Shown one piece after another: positions 21,817-32,499 of a DNA stretch of 64,000 nt. Origin of the DNA: Rebecca billardiae RCC1528 (Eukaryota > Haptophyta). The notes under the pieces are model-generated. The model saw only the letters and a program-made list of their open reading frames with translations, was not told the DNA's origin and made no database searches. The stretch lies in NCBI GenBank assembly GCA_965240325.2, contig OZ251246.1, forward strand, positions 1,178,001 through 1,242,000. The letters are read 5' to 3'. Made by a program: the position numbers and the translations under genes. How positions within the stretch are numbered: position 1 is the first letter of the stretch; each line of letters starts with the position of its first letter.

Positions 21817-23724
21817 CTGTCTCGGCGGATATACATAGTACATACTGCTACGACGTATACTGACGTAATCACTGATTACTGCTTTAGACTGCTACGACGA
21901 TGCCGTCAACTATGATGCCGCCGTTATATATTCGAGTCACCTTGAATGACCCCAGTGGGCGGAAATGGCCATATCTCCCGGAGATTGCGTTTACTGACGT
22001 ACGTCAGTAAAGTTTCGTCGGGATTTTCAGCAATTTCATTGGAGGAGGGTGCCTCACTCTATTGTCCAAACTTGCATTTTCGGGATGTGAAGCTGTAAGT
22101 GTTTCGCCTTGCGGAGTAGCGCAGCCGCCAATCCGTCCAATGGGAAGCCAGCTCGGGCTTCGCTCAATGAAAAATGATCACATCGGCTCCCGCGAGCCCC
22201 GATAGGAAATAGAGCTCGCTCCGTTCCACTTCGTCGGTATCTCGCCGTCTCGTGGTGGGCGAGGGGCGGAGCTGAGTGGTTGGGTCTGCGGCGCGGACTG
22301 CGATGCTGGGCTGCTGACGTTCTCCGCGCGGGATATCTGAGGGGCACGCGAGCTGTATGTAGGGCACGCCTTGCAAACAATCTCCCCGCTGTACGTGCAG
22401 GTCATGCTAGCGTCCTCCGCGCCAAAAAAACCTGCTTGTTCTTGCGCGAGGCCCGAGTCCGCGGCACTCGGTCGCTGCTCGCCGCAAGCTGGCACGCGTC
22501 AGCGTCTACACATTCACGATTCGGTGGTCATCGTGCGCCTGAGGACGGGGGCGATCTACTGAGTGCGCTGCTAGATGAGCAGGCCCGCGTAAGGTTAGAT
22601 CACCCTGCTCCTCACGCCTTGCGCGCACCTTGGGTTGCTTCCGTCACGCTTGAGGCGCTTCACGTCGCACGGGTCGGCGTAAGCTGTGTGTGTGATGCAA
22701 GCAGACGTCTTCCAAGCCTGGCTTGTACCCGATGGGAGAGCATACTTCTATCGCCTTCAGCCACCACCTTCTCCGGCGTTCGACGCCCACACTACATGCG
22801 ACCACAGCCATACGCAGCTCGTCGGGACTCGTCTCCGTTAGCTTATCGATGTGCAAACGCCAAGGCCTGTGACACGCAGGGAAGACTGATTCGCCATGGC
22901 ATTTGTGCACTGCGTGAAGTATTGACACCAGCGCACGTTCGCCAGGTAGATTTGCGGGAGCAGAGCGTGCTTTTCTGCAAGGATTCGCACACGTATCACA
23001 GAAGTTCAGCAGTCGCGGGCTCGGACTGAAGATCTCTGCACCGTCGCTTGGCCGTGAGTGACAGGAACAGGCGAGGAGCTCCCACGGTGCTGGCGCACAA
23101 CATGCCGTGACAGCGGGGGGCACACACATGGCGCGTGCGCTGACACAACCGCGCGGACGACCGGGCTAGGCGCCACTGATCGGCCGCCCTCGGGCAAGGC
23201 ACCGGCGGACTTCGCGGCCGGAACGCCATCGGGACAGCCGTCCCTCGTTTCGGCCGCCAGATAGTCTTTCGCCTTCTTCAAAACTCTAAACATTGACTGG
23301 CCAAGTAACTCTGAGATTCGCAATCGTGCGGCCAAAAACGGGGCTGGGGGGCAGTCAAGGTGGAGATCGCAGTTTATTATATATAGGATATCAATATATA
23401 TAATATATATATATTAATAACTGCTGCGCGACGATCATCAGCCACTGCTCACATCGTCAGACGACGACACATGAACATCGCGTATCATCATCATCATATA
23501 TATATATATATCATCGCGTCAAATTATAAGCAGCAGGCATCGTCAGCGCCCGGACGGCGCAGCACTCGGGATTCGCCGCGTCGGAGGCCAGGCCAGCGGC
23601 AGCCGCCAGTGCGGGCGTGATCATCAGCGGCTGCGCTCACTCTCCAGTGCCTCGCTGACGGATCCGTCGGCGCGCCGTCTAACTCTAAGCGCGCGCCGCG
23701 ACCCTATGTTATTACTATTGTTAG
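21817..23724. other. Gene-poor, lower-GC region; no confirmed gene
   Basis: Composition drops below that of the flanking genes. Candidate frames (plus 22280-23029, minus 22178-22495, minus 22644-23129) carry no recognised motif. The minus frame 23006-23335 (LRISELLGQSMFRVLKKAKDY) looks slightly protein-like but has no ATG and no known family. AT-rich tracts lie near 23375-23420 and 23495-23515. It could contain decayed mobile DNA. Confidence 0.4.
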
Positions 23725-23778
23725 TATATATATATATATAATAATATATATACTATATATTATATATATATATATATA
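23725..23778. repeat. AT/TA microsatellite next to TIR element copy B
   Basis: Interrupted (TA)n tract that runs straight into the left end of the element at 23779. The final TA is the presumed target-site half. Copy A is also next to a (TA)n tract. Confidence 0.9.
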
Positions 23779-24306
23779 CAGGCAATCGCGGGCAATAAGA
23801 AGTCAGAGATCTCACGGCTAGCCTCGGTTTCTTAGCCGTTCGGTAGCCCGAGCGCCTACGGAGTCTCAGTTTCTTAGCTAGGTCCGCCCGCCGCGCACTC
23901 GGGCGCGGGGGGCGCAGGGCCAGGGGGGCAGAGCCCCCCGCTGAGTCTTTAGGCCCGGCCGGCGAGGCCGACGAAAAATTTGGGCCTTTTTGGAGCAAAT
24001 CTGGCATGATGTTGCATGGATGCTGCGGTGCACTGGCCAGGAGTCAGTCATCAGGAGAAGAATCGGGACTTGGCCTGTACTCGTAGTCGGGCCGCGCGCC
24101 GCGTCCCCGACGGGCCGACTGCGCCTCGCCGCCCTCGCCCCTCGGCGGACCACTCGTCAGCCGGGACGACGTAGTCCCGGTTTCTTAGTGTGACTATGCG
24201 TATAGCGAACCAGCCAATCGCTAGCCTCAGTTTCTAGGCCAGATCCGCAGATAGCAAGCCCCAGTTTCTTAACGTGACAGCTCCTTATTGTGCCCGCGAT
24301 TGCCTG
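23779..24306. mobile_element. Non-autonomous TIR element, copy B (TA target site)
   Basis: A 528-bp element with clear ~20-bp terminal inverted repeats: the left end starts CAGGCAATCGCGGGCA and the right end is its complement with a 2-base insertion. TA flanks it at 23777-23778 and 24307-24308. It is similar to 5301-5879 over both ~150-250 bp arms, while the centre differs. Five AGYCYCRGTTTCTTAG-like motifs recur within it. There is no coding capacity, so if mobile it would need a transposase from elsewhere. Confidence 0.85.
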
Positions 24307-24495
24307 TAATCAATCATATGCGCTGCGCGCATGCGCGCGTTCGTTTATTACATTATTGCTTGATGGCGGACGATCGGGAGGTAGCGCATTGGCCGCCGCG
24401 CCGGGATGAATCGAACAGTCATACCGCGACGAATACGGCGTGGCGCGGTGGCGGGCCAAGCATTAGCAGTTCCGCGGGCTGCGCTGTGCCGGTCG

Positions 24496-25053
24496 TCATT
24501 GCTGCGGCTGCGAGCCGGCCTCGATCTTGGCGAGCAGACGATCCATCTGGTGCCTCATGACGGGCTGGCCGCGCGCCGTGCGCCTGGACAGCTTCCCGTT
24601 CGTCGCCATCCTCTCGCGCCTGGCCGCGGCGTTGCGCCTGGCCGCGGCGTCGATCTCGGCCTGCTTGCGCGCCTTGGCCTCGAGGGCGGCCGCGCGCGCC
24701 TCCTCCCACGCCTTGCGCGCGGTCTGCAGCGGGGGCTCGCGCGCGGCGGGCCGGGCCTTCTTCTTCTTGCCGAGCGCTCGCCCGGACTCGGCCGGCGCCC
24801 ACGCCTCGTCCTGCTCGTCCTCCTCGCGCAGCGGCGCCGCGCGCAGCGCGTCAGGGTCCAGGCCGCCGCCGCCAGGCGCCCCGTCCGCGCCGGCCGTGGC
24901 GAGCTCGCGCTTGAAGGCCTTGAGCCGCTTGAACTTGTGGTTTTGCGAGCGCTTGATCGCCTGGCGCTTGCGCCTGAGCGGGTCGTTCGCCGCCAGCCGC
25001 TCCAAGCTGAGGGCGGGCGACTTGCCGCGCGGCCCGGGCCGGCCGGGAGCCAT
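24496..25053 (-). CDS. FYV7/CCDC59-like rRNA-processing protein
   Basis: A 185-residue, Lys/Arg-rich, intronless protein. It opens MAPGRPGPRGKSPAL, has a basic segment (KRQAIKRSQNHKFKRLKAFKR) near residues 35-55, a KKKKARP nuclear-type signal in the middle, and a coiled-coil-prone Ala/Glu/Arg helix at about 115-155. It ends TARGQPVMRHQMDRLLAKIE, which matches the conserved C-terminal GQPVMK..M..LL.KI block of yeast Fyv7 and animal CCDC59. Fyv7 is a nucleolar factor needed for 18S rRNA maturation. The assignment rests mainly on that C-terminal block. It is divergently transcribed from the GDAP2-like gene. Confidence 0.7.
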   Translation of the reverse strand: MAPGRPGPRGKSPALSLERLAANDPLRRKRQAIKRSQNHKFKRLKAFKRELATAGADGAPGGGGLDPDALRAAPLREEDEQDEAWAPAESGRALGKKKKARPAAREPPLQTARKAWEEARAAALEAKARKQAEIDAAARRNAAARRERMATNGKLSRRTARGQPVMRHQMDRLLAKIEAGSQPQQ

Positions 25054-25210
25054 CGCTGCGCCCGTGTGCAGTGACCACGTTCGCTGGCTCCGGCCCGGCC
25101 GGGCGTGAGCCAGCGGCGGCAGTGGCGCAGTGCGGCACTGGCAGCCAGGCTGGCCGGGCTGCGCACCGGCGTGCATCGGGCCGGGCGCACGCGGGCTGGT
25201 GGCGGCAAGC
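25054..25210. promoter_or_regulatory. Divergent promoter between FYV7-like and GDAP2-like genes
   Basis: Only 157 bp separate the two start codons on opposite strands, so both core promoters and 5' UTRs must lie here or overlap the coding DNA. GC-rich; no TATA or CCAAT box seen. Confidence 0.5.
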
Positions 25211-26640
25211 ATGATCATGGCGGAGGCCGCGATCGCGCGCGCCGAGCAGCTCACGACGTGGGCGGACACGCTGCGCGCGATCCCGCCGCTCGAGCCGAGC
25301 GCCGAGCCCTCCGCCCACCCCGCGCGCGCGCAGTACGTCTGCGCGCCCTGGCTGAACGCTCGCATCGTGCTCGCGCGCATCGACGTGTCGCAGCTCGGCG
25401 CGGACGCGGTGGTCTGCCCGAACAACGAGCGGCTCACGGACCGCGCGGGGCTGTCGGGCGAGCTGATCCGCCGCGCGGGGCCCGACCTCGAGCTCGAGCT
25501 CGCGCAGCTCGAGGAGTGCCGCACGGGCGACGCCAAGCTCGCGCGCGGCTACCTGCTGCCCGCGCGGCACGTGATTGTGAGCGTGGGCCCGCGGTTCAAC
25601 CTCAAGTACCGGCGCGCGGCGGAGCACGCGCTGGTGTCGTGCTACGAGCGCGTGCTCACGCTCGCGCGCGAGGCGCGCCTCTCCTCCGTCGCCATCCCGC
25701 CGCTGCACTCGGAGCGCAAAGGCTTCCCCTTGGACGCGGGCGCGCGCGTGGCGGTGCGCACGGTGCGGCGCTGGATGGAGCGGTGGGAGGCGGGGGCGGA
25801 GGGGGAGGCGGCGGCGGCGCGGGGGCAGGGCCCGCCGCCCCCCCGCGCGCAGCACGCCGGCCACCCCTCCCTCGTGCTGCTGTGCGTCTCCTCCCTCGAG
25901 CAGCTGGACGCGTACGCCCACCAGCTGCGAGTCCACTTCCCGCGCACACGGGAGGAGGAGGCGGCGGCGGCGGAGGCGGCGGGGGCGGAGGAGGCGGCGG
26001 GGGCGGAGGCCGAGCCGAGGCGCGGCGGCGAAGGGGGGGCGGGGGGCGAGGGGGCGGCGGCGGGCGGCGGCGGCGCGCCCCCCGAGGCCGAGCGCGCCTC
26101 GGGCGGCGCCGTGCTCGAGCGCGGCGGTGCGGGGCGGGGCGCGCGCCCCATTCGCGTCTCGCCGGGTCCGCGCGCGCTCGCTCGGTTTGAGGGCGGGGCG
26201 GAGGCGGAGGCGGCGGCGGGGGGCGGGGGCGGAGGCGGCGGAGAGGGCGAGGGGCAGGGCGCGGCGCGCGCGGGCACGCCCGACGCGCCCGGCACCCCCG
26301 CCACGCCCGAGCCCGCCCCCCCCGCCCCGGGGTGCGCGCTGCTGCCCGCAGCAGAGTTCTGCCGCATGGCCGCCCACCCAGACGAGGCGCGCTGCACGCC
26401 GCACGCGAGGGGCGCGGCGCGCGGCGGAGGCGGCGGCGGCGGCGCGGCGGCGGGTGACGGTGCGTGGTGGCGCGCGCGTACCGCCCTGCGCGCGCGCCGC
26501 GGGCGGCGGCGGGTCGACCGCCCCCTCCCCCGTGCCCGCACGCGTGCCCGCACGCACACGCGCGCGCACACGCACACACGCACACACACACACACACACA
26601 CGCACACACACGCGCACACACACACACACGCACACGCACA

Positions 26641-26737
<97 letters not shown>

Positions 26738-26747
26738 TCGCACACAC

Positions 26748-26846
<99 letters not shown>

Positions 26847-27837
26847 CGCACACACGCTCCCCTGCCCCCCGCTGTCCCCCGCTGCCCGCCACCGCCGCCA
26901 CCGCCACCGCCGCAGCAGGGGGCGAGGCGTGGCGTGGCCCGTCAGACGCGGCAGCGCTCGACCCGGAGCACGTGGCGCGCGCGTACGGGCGTCTGCTGCG
27001 CGCGGCGCACGGCACAGAGCTGGGCGACGCGGAGGCGCTGGGCGTGTGCGCGCCCGCGCCGCCCGACAGGCGCGGCACGCCGTGCGCGCTGCTCGTCGGG
27101 CGGCGGCTGCCCGCGGCCCCGGCGCTGCGCGAGCGCGTGCTGCTGCACGGGCTGCGCACACTCGACCCCCTGAGCGAGGCGCCCTACTGCCTCCTCTACT
27201 GCCACACCAAAGTGTGCGTGTGCACAGCAGCGCAGCAGCGCACACGCAGCGCAGCAGCGCAGCAGTGCACACGCACGGGCGGCGCGCGCGCGGTGCGGGC
27301 GCGCGCGCGGCATGCGGCCCACCGCGCCCACCGCACACGCCCCCCCCTCCCGCCACCCCCTTCCCCCCGACTCCCGCGCGCCCGCACCTGCCCCCGCGCG
27401 CGCGCGCCTGCCCCCGCGGGCGCAGCGACGGCGAGGTGTGTGGCGGGCTGGGCTGGGTGCGGCAGGTGTGGGGCCTGCTGCCCGCCAAGTACACCTCCCA
27501 GCTGCGCGCGCTGTACGTCCTGCACCCCACGCTGCGGCTGCGGCTGCTGCTCTGGGCGCTCAGCCCGCTGCTCGGCCGGCGCGTGTGGGAGCGGCTCGTG
27601 TTCGTGGACGAGATCGCGCAGCTCGGCGCGCACTTTGAGCTGCGCGCGCTGCGGCTGCCCGCGTTCGTCGAGCACTACGACCGCAACCGGGACACGGCGC
27701 GCGCCCACCTCTCGCCGGACGCGAGCGAGCGCGCGCGCATCGCCGCCGAGCAGGCGGCCGCGCGCCGCGCCGAGCACGGCCCGTGGCGCGCGGCGGGTGC
27801 GGACCCGCTGCTCGGCGTGAGCGTGAGGGGGGTCTGA
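25211..27837 (+). CDS. GDAP2-like: GDAP2-like protein: macro domain plus CRAL-TRIO (Sec14) domain
   Basis: Exons 25211-26459, 26919-27213 and 27426-27837 give 651 residues. The macro domain spans about residues 35-195. It shows the GDAP2-type signature VVCPNNERLTDRAG, ECRTGDAKLARGYLLPARH, then AAEHALVSCYERVLTLA and AVRTVRRWMERW. The usual NAAN loop is replaced, as in animal GDAP2. A long Ala/Gly/Glu-rich insert (about 225-415) follows. The CRAL-TRIO domain is split by intron 2: LLYCHTKV joins DGEVCGGLGWVRQVWGLLP, then LRALYVLHPTLRLRLLLWAL and VFVDEIAQLG. GDAP2 proteins are cytosolic or lysosome-associated, with ADP-ribose and lipid binding proposed for the two domains. Intron 2's donor was set at 27214 because it restores frame and gives GTGCG. 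Intron 1 could end 3 bases earlier. Confidence 0.88.
26551..26857. repeat. Long CA-rich microsatellite in intron 1 of the GDAP2-like gene
   Basis: About 300 bases of (CA)n with CG interruptions fill most of the 459-bp intron. The tract is open in every frame, so it creates false His/Thr and Val/Cys proteins on both strands. The transcript would carry a long CA repeat ahead of the acceptor. Confidence 0.97.
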
Positions 27838-28906
27838 GAGGGGTCTGAGCGCCGAGCCTCGCTGCCGCCGCGTGCCGCCGTCGGCCGTGCGCGGCCGATG
27901 CCGCCTGCTTCACTGCGTGTCCGCGCGAAGTCCCGGCTGGCGGCGGATGCCCGATGCACAGACTGCATGATGCACGCGCTGCGCCCGCGTGCTGGCCGTG
28001 TCCAGTGAATGAGTGATCGGCGCGTCGTCAGGGCACTCGCGAGTCCAGTACGGTGGCAGACCGGTGATCGCCAGCGGCCAGACCGCGTGCTGCCCCGTGT
28101 CACAGCCGAGTAGTCCGAATAATAAAATGTATTATTGCTGACGATAGATGTAGTGACCATCCGCGGCGGGTCGTCCGACTTAGCGCGGAGTCACTGCGGA
28201 CTGCCCGCGCCGTCCGGGTGCTGCACGGCGGGGCGCGCTGCTAAGCGGCAGCGCAGCGTCAGGCCCCGCGGAGCCTTAGCCGAGCTCCCGGCGCGCCGGC
28301 GCGGGCGCGCGGGCCCGAGCCCGAGGGCCCAGAGCGGCGGGCGAGCGGGCCGACGCCGAGCCCCGGAGCCGGAGGGGCGGAGGGCTGGCCCCGGCGGCAC
28401 CGCGACTGCCGGGCCGGCCCGTGAGCGCAGCCTTCGGAGCCTGTCGCGGCCGCCGCGGGCGCGTCCGGCTGTCCCCGGGACGCGCGCGGCCCGCCGCGGC
28501 GCGGCGGCCCGCCGAGCCCGGACTAGTGGCGGCCGCGACGGCTGATGCGCGATTCATTATATCCGCCGATCATCGCGATATGCACACACACATATATATA
28601 TACTAGTGGATGACCGCGTGCGCAGGCGTATCAGATGCTGCGGCGGCGACCCGTGGGCGGCGGGCGCGCGGCCGCGGCTCGCCGGGCGCCCGCCCCGCCC
28701 ACTACGGGGGGCACTAGTCCCCGCGGACCGTGCGACGCTCCGACAAACACGGGGGACAGACAGGCGCTGGCGGCGGGGAGCAGCTCGAGCGAGAGCACGC
28801 ACCCGCCATGCGCGCGCCCACGAGCGCCGCGTTCGCCGGCACCCGCTCACCGGCCCAAGCGCGCGGGCTCCGCGCGCGCTGCTGAGCGCGCTTGCCCGGC
28901 GGCGGC
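27838..28906. other. Intergenic between convergent genes, GC-rich block
   Basis: 3' flanks of the GDAP2-like and profilin genes. 28190-28540 is extremely GC-rich with open frames on all strands but no motif. A short CA/TA tract lies at 28578-28602. No gene recognised. Confidence 0.5.
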
Positions 28907-29443
28907 TCAGTAGCCCTGGTCACGCAGGTACGCGGCGAGTCGCTCGACGGCCTGGTTGGTCGCGCCGGCGAAGGTGGGCTTCTTCTTGTCGGCCTCGTTG
29001 TACCTGCCCACGACGATGCACGTCTTCGCCGCCGCGATGGCCACGCCCGTCTTCTCGTGGCGCGCGTAGCAGACGAAGGGCGGGTCCTTCTTGCCCGTGC
29101 CCTTCTCGGAGCGCACGACGACGTACTTGACCTGGTTGATGCGCAGCCCGGCGTCGGGCTTGGTGCCCGACTTGGAGAAGTCGATGATGTTCGCCAGCTC
29201 GTTCACCTCGACGGACTTCTTCTCCTTCTCGTCCTGCACGACCGTCGTGTACGTCTTGAGGCCGATGCCGGCCGACTTGGCCCAGAGCTCGCCCTTGAGG
29301 CCGATGATCATGCCGTCGGAGCAGCCGCCGGCGATGAGCTGCTCGTCGACGTACTTCTTCCACCCGTCCGCGCTCGAGTTGCCCTCATCCTTCACCTCCA
29401 CCTCCACGGCGTCGTTCGGCTTGCACCCCAGAGCTGCACCCAT
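28907..29443 (-). CDS. Profilin
   Basis: 178 residues from the ATG at 29443 (MGAALGCKPNDAVEVEVK), intronless. The N-terminal profilin helix and strand are clear (GWKKYVDEQLIAGGCSDGMI, GLKGELWAKSAG), and the C-terminal helix ends RLAAYLRDQGY. At 178 residues it is longer than the ~125-165 typical of the family. It contains an acidic/Lys insert (VQDEKEKKSVEVNELANI) and the segment INQVKYVVVRSEKG. This layout, with an added hairpin before KYxVVRxEKG and a final QGY/SGY, resembles apicomplexan-type profilin rather than the animal or plant form. Profilins bind actin monomers and polyproline and feed formins. The first ~20 residues are an unusual acidic extension. Confidence 0.85.
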   Translation of the reverse strand: MGAALGCKPNDAVEVEVKDEGNSSADGWKKYVDEQLIAGGCSDGMIIGLKGELWAKSAGIGLKTYTTVVQDEKEKKSVEVNELANIIDFSKSGTKPDAGLRINQVKYVVVRSEKGTGKKDPPFVCYARHEKTGVAIAAAKTCIVVGRYNEADKKKPTFAGATNQAVERLAAYLRDQGY

Positions 29444-30270
29444 GGTCCTATCCCACGAAGGCCGTGTTGCGCTCCGACTCCGCCCTTGCGGTTGCGGCCG
29501 CTTCTCGGAAAGTTGTTTGGCGGCTGCGGCCGGCACGCGCCGGCGCCAAAAGCCTCCAGATTGGCCGGCTGACTCTGACTCCTGCGAATATGCATAAGTA
29601 CGAGATCGTCGCGCCCAATCAAAACGCGGTATCGCCGGTATGCGATTATAGTAGTCGAGCGCTTCGGTCTGAGACGAACCTTTCGGCCGATCTCGTCAGG
29701 TCGCGTGGAACTACCACTGCGCCGAGTTAGTTCTGTGAGAATTCAAAATCCGACGCGGCCCATACCTATTATTTTTGTCGATCACCCTTTGTCAATTTCT
29801 CTGATAACGCGATTTTCAGGGTGCCTGCTACTTATATTCATTATCATACGTCAAAAGTCCGGCACTACTGAGATGAACCCTGAGTCCGGCTTCGGCTGCG
29901 GTCGGCCGCGACGTGCTCGCGGGCCCAGCAGCCGCGGGTATGGGGCACTGCGTAGAGACGCCCCACGCCCGTAGCGCGCACCACCGCACCTCGCCCATGC
30001 GCTGACCCATCGGAGTCCCGTGCCGGTCAGACGAACGGGCGGCCGCCGCCCACGGCTCCGGACGTCGCACCCGCGCGACGTCGCGGCCTCGGCCTCGATC
30101 CTGAAGGGGGTCTGCCCCGCCTATGGCGCCGCCAGCCTGCCGTCCGCCCAGCCCCTGCTCCACCTAGCATGTCCACGCGGCCTCCCGCCTGCGCGCGATG
30201 CAGCAGCACCGCAGGCGGCAGGCTGCCCGGCCGGCAGCTGCAGCTGCAGCCTCGCCCGCGAGGGGCGAGC
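29444..30270. other. Intergenic, profilin promoter and spacer
   Basis: The profilin promoter side includes a CCAAT near 29614-29618. 29640-29870 is lower-GC. 29870-30270 is GC-rich with unsupported frames. No gene recognised. Confidence 0.45.
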
Positions 30271-30604
30271 CTACTTGTTGGTCGAGTAGAAGTCCTCGTA
30301 CAGCTTCTTCTGCCCGCTGTGCCACCCCTTCCACGCGAACGCCGTGACGAAGCCGACGACCGTCGCCACTGACATCATGACGTACGTGTTTTTCTGCGCG
30401 GTGGGGCGCGGCGCGCGATGCGTCGTGCAGGCGGCGTGAGCGACCGCACGCTCGCGCGCGCACACACGGCCCTGCGCACAGCGGCCGCGCGCGTGCGGGG
30501 AGCTTTGGTCGGCGCACCGTCATCTTTGCGCTCGGCTCGGTGCCCATGTGCCGCACGCCCACGCGGGACGCCACGCTCACGACGCGCTGGGTAAGGGGCA
30601 GCAT
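30271..30604 (-). CDS. Small mitochondrial membrane protein, COX5C/VIc-like cytochrome oxidase subunit
   Basis: Two exons, 30604-30518 and 30393-30271, join in phase 0 through a 124-bp GTGCG...GCAG intron to give just 69 residues. Exon 1 encodes an Arg/Ser presequence-like N-terminus (MLPLTQRVVSVASRVGVRHM). Exon 2 encodes one membrane helix and a charged tail (MMSVATVVGFVTAFAWKGWH, then KKLYEDFYSTNK). The order helix, W/K/H motif, basic stretch, then FY near the end matches plant COX5C and animal COX6C-type subunits of respiratory complex IV. The family call is by pattern and length. Another small inner-membrane subunit is possible. It was found only by splicing two short pieces. Confidence 0.65.
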
Positions 30605-30726
30605 GCCGAGGCTCGTCCTGATCACCACCAAGAGGCTCGCTCGCTCGGCTCCCGGCTGCGCCTTCGAGCTCGGCCGAAGCGGCACCGCGCCCCGGACCAG
30701 GCTCGGCGGGGATTCGCGCCGCGCGC
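30605..30726. promoter_or_regulatory. Divergent promoter between COX-like and RCC1 genes
   Basis: 122 bp between opposite start codons, the tightest head-to-head pair in the window. No TATA box seen. Confidence 0.5.
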
Positions 30727-32274
30727 ATGGCGGCGGCCGAGCGCGTGGTGGTGATCACCTGGGGCCGGGGCGCGAATGGCGAGCTGGGCAGGGGCCCGCC
30801 GTCCACAGCCGACGTCATCGGCCGCGTCGACCGCGTGCGCGCCCTCGACGGCGGTGCGTCGCCGCGCCTTGCACGCCGCGCGCGCGCCGCGGTGCGCGCC
30901 GCGCGCCGCCGCGCGCCGCGCCACGGTCGCTCACGTCCTGCCGCCACGCGCCGTTGCGCCGCAGTGCCCGTCACGCACATTGCGTGCGGCCTGTACCACA
31001 CGCTCGCGACCACCGCCGACGGCGACCTCTACGCGTGGGGCGCGGGCGCGGGCGGGCAGCTCGGCACGGGCGACGGCGCCTCCGCCCACCTGCCGCGCCG
31101 CGTGCAGGCGCTGCGCGTGCACCGGCGGTGCGTGCGCGCGGCGTGCGCCGGGCGGACGCACACGCTGGCCGTCGGCGCGGACGGCCGCCTGCTCGCGTGG
31201 GGCCTCGCCGCGCACGGCCAGCTCGGCCTCTGCGCCGGCGCGGGCGCCATGAGCGATGCGCTCGAGCCGAGGGTCGTCCGGCCGATCGCGGCTGTGCGCG
31301 CCGTCGCGGCGGGGGAGGCGCACTCGCTCGCGCTGACGGCGGACGGCGGGGTGTACGCGTGGGGCTCGATGGCGAACGGGCGGACGGGCACCGTCCCGCG
31401 CCCGAGCGAGCTCGGCCCGCACGAGCGCACCCGCTGGGGCGCCGCGCCGCCGGCGGAGTGGGCGCCAACGCGGCTCAGGCTGCGCGCGCCCGGCGCGGGC
31501 ACAGCGGGCGCGGTCGGCGCGGCGGCCGCGCTGGGCGTGGGCGCGCTGCCGGCGCCGTCGGTGCCGATCGTCTGTATCGCGGCGGGCTGGCGCCACTCCG
31601 TCGCCGTCTCCGCGCACGGCCAGCTCTTCAGCTGGGGCTGCGGCGCGTCGGGCCAGCTCGGGCACGGCGCGCGCGCTGACGTGCACACGCCCGCGCCGGT
31701 GGAGGCGCTGGCGCGGGAGCGCACGCTCAGCGTCGCGGCGGGCGCGGCGCACACGCTGGCGCTGGCGGAGGGCGAGCTGCTCTTCGCGTGGGGCGACGGC
31801 CGGGCCGGCCAGCTCGGCACGGGCGACGCGCGCTCGTGCGACGCGCCGCGCCTCGTCGAGGGCGCGCCCGCGCGCGTGCGCTCGCTCTGCGCGGGCGCGG
31901 CCCACTCGGTGGCGCTGGGCTGGGATGGCGGCGTGCACTGCTGCGGGCAGAACGCGTACGGGCAGCTGGGCACGGCGGTGGGCGGGGCGGCGGGCGGGGA
32001 GGCGGCGGAGACGCCGGGGCTGCTGCGCGCCTTCACGCGCGTGCCGCTCGAGGCGCTGCTCGGCGGCGGCGGGCCCGCGGCGGTGGCAGAGGCGCCGGGC
32101 GCGGGCGAGGGCGCGGGCGCGGGCGCGGCCGTGCCGCCGCAGCCGCCGTGGCGCGTGACGATGGTGGCGTCTGGCGCGTGGCACTGCGCGGCGCTCGTGG
32201 CGCTCAGTGACGACGCCGTCGCCGCGCCGGTGCCGACGCCCACGCTGGGCGCAGCCAGCGGGGCGGGGCCGTGA
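30727..32274 (+). CDS. RCC1-repeat beta-propeller protein
   Basis: Exons 30727-30853 and 30965-32274 give 478 residues. The 111-bp intron keeps the same frame, but it encodes only Arg/Ala-rich sequence and has the GTGCG...GCAG ends used elsewhere. Seven RCC1 repeats are visible: TWGRGANGELGRG, YAWGAGAGGQLGTGD, LAWGLAAHGQLGL, YAWGSMANGRTGT, FSWGCGASGQLGHG, FAWGDGRAGQLGTGD and a decayed HCCGQNAYGQLGT. That is enough for one seven-bladed propeller. There is no chromatin-binding tail, kinase or HECT domain, so it is not necessarily the Ran exchange factor. Many short RCC1-like proteins have unrelated roles. Gly/Ala-rich inserts separate the last blades. Confidence 0.88.
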   Translation: MAAAERVVVITWGRGANGELGRGPPSTADVIGRVDRVRALDGGASPRLARRARAAVRAARRRAPRHGRSRPAATRRCAAVPVTHIACGLYHTLATTADGDLYAWGAGAGGQLGTGDGASAHLPRRVQALRVHRRCVRAACAGRTHTLAVGADGRLLAWGLAAHGQLGLCAGAGAMSDALEPRVVRPIAAVRAVAAGEAHSLALTADGGVYAWGSMANGRTGTVPRPSELGPHERTRWGAAPPAEWAPTRLRLRAPGAGTAGAVGAAAALGVGALPAPSVPIVCIAAGWRHSVAVSAHGQLFSWGCGASGQLGHGARADVHTPAPVEALARERTLSVAAGAAHTLALAEGELLFAWGDGRAGQLGTGDARSCDAPRLVEGAPARVRSLCAGAAHSVALGWDGGVHCCGQNAYGQLGTAVGGAAGGEAAETPGLLRAFTRVPLEALLGGGGPAAVAEAPGAGEGAGAGAAVPPQPPWRVTMVASGAWHCAALVALSDDAVAAPVPTPTLGAASGAGP

Positions 32275-32499
32275 ACGGTCTGGTGCCGCCGACGTCGGAT
32301 GATATTCAGAAATCATGCGGCGGGACGAATAAAAACTCGAAAAAGGCAAAAAGCAAGAAGGCGCGCCGCCCGGACTGGCCAGTCCGGTGCACAAGACATC
32401 GACGTGACACCACCCATCGCCTTGACGCCTTGCCGCTGCGACGAGGAGCGCTCCCAACCGAGAGCCCTCCACTCGCCGCGCCGAGGTCTCCGCACAGCC

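Noticed and set aside
22280-23029. 250-codon plus frame in the gene-poor region
   Set aside because: No family motif, unstable codon bias and equally long frames on the other strand.
24851-27530. Minus frames rich in Val-Cys and plus frames rich in His-Thr
   Set aside because: They are translations of the CA microsatellite in the GDAP2-like intron.
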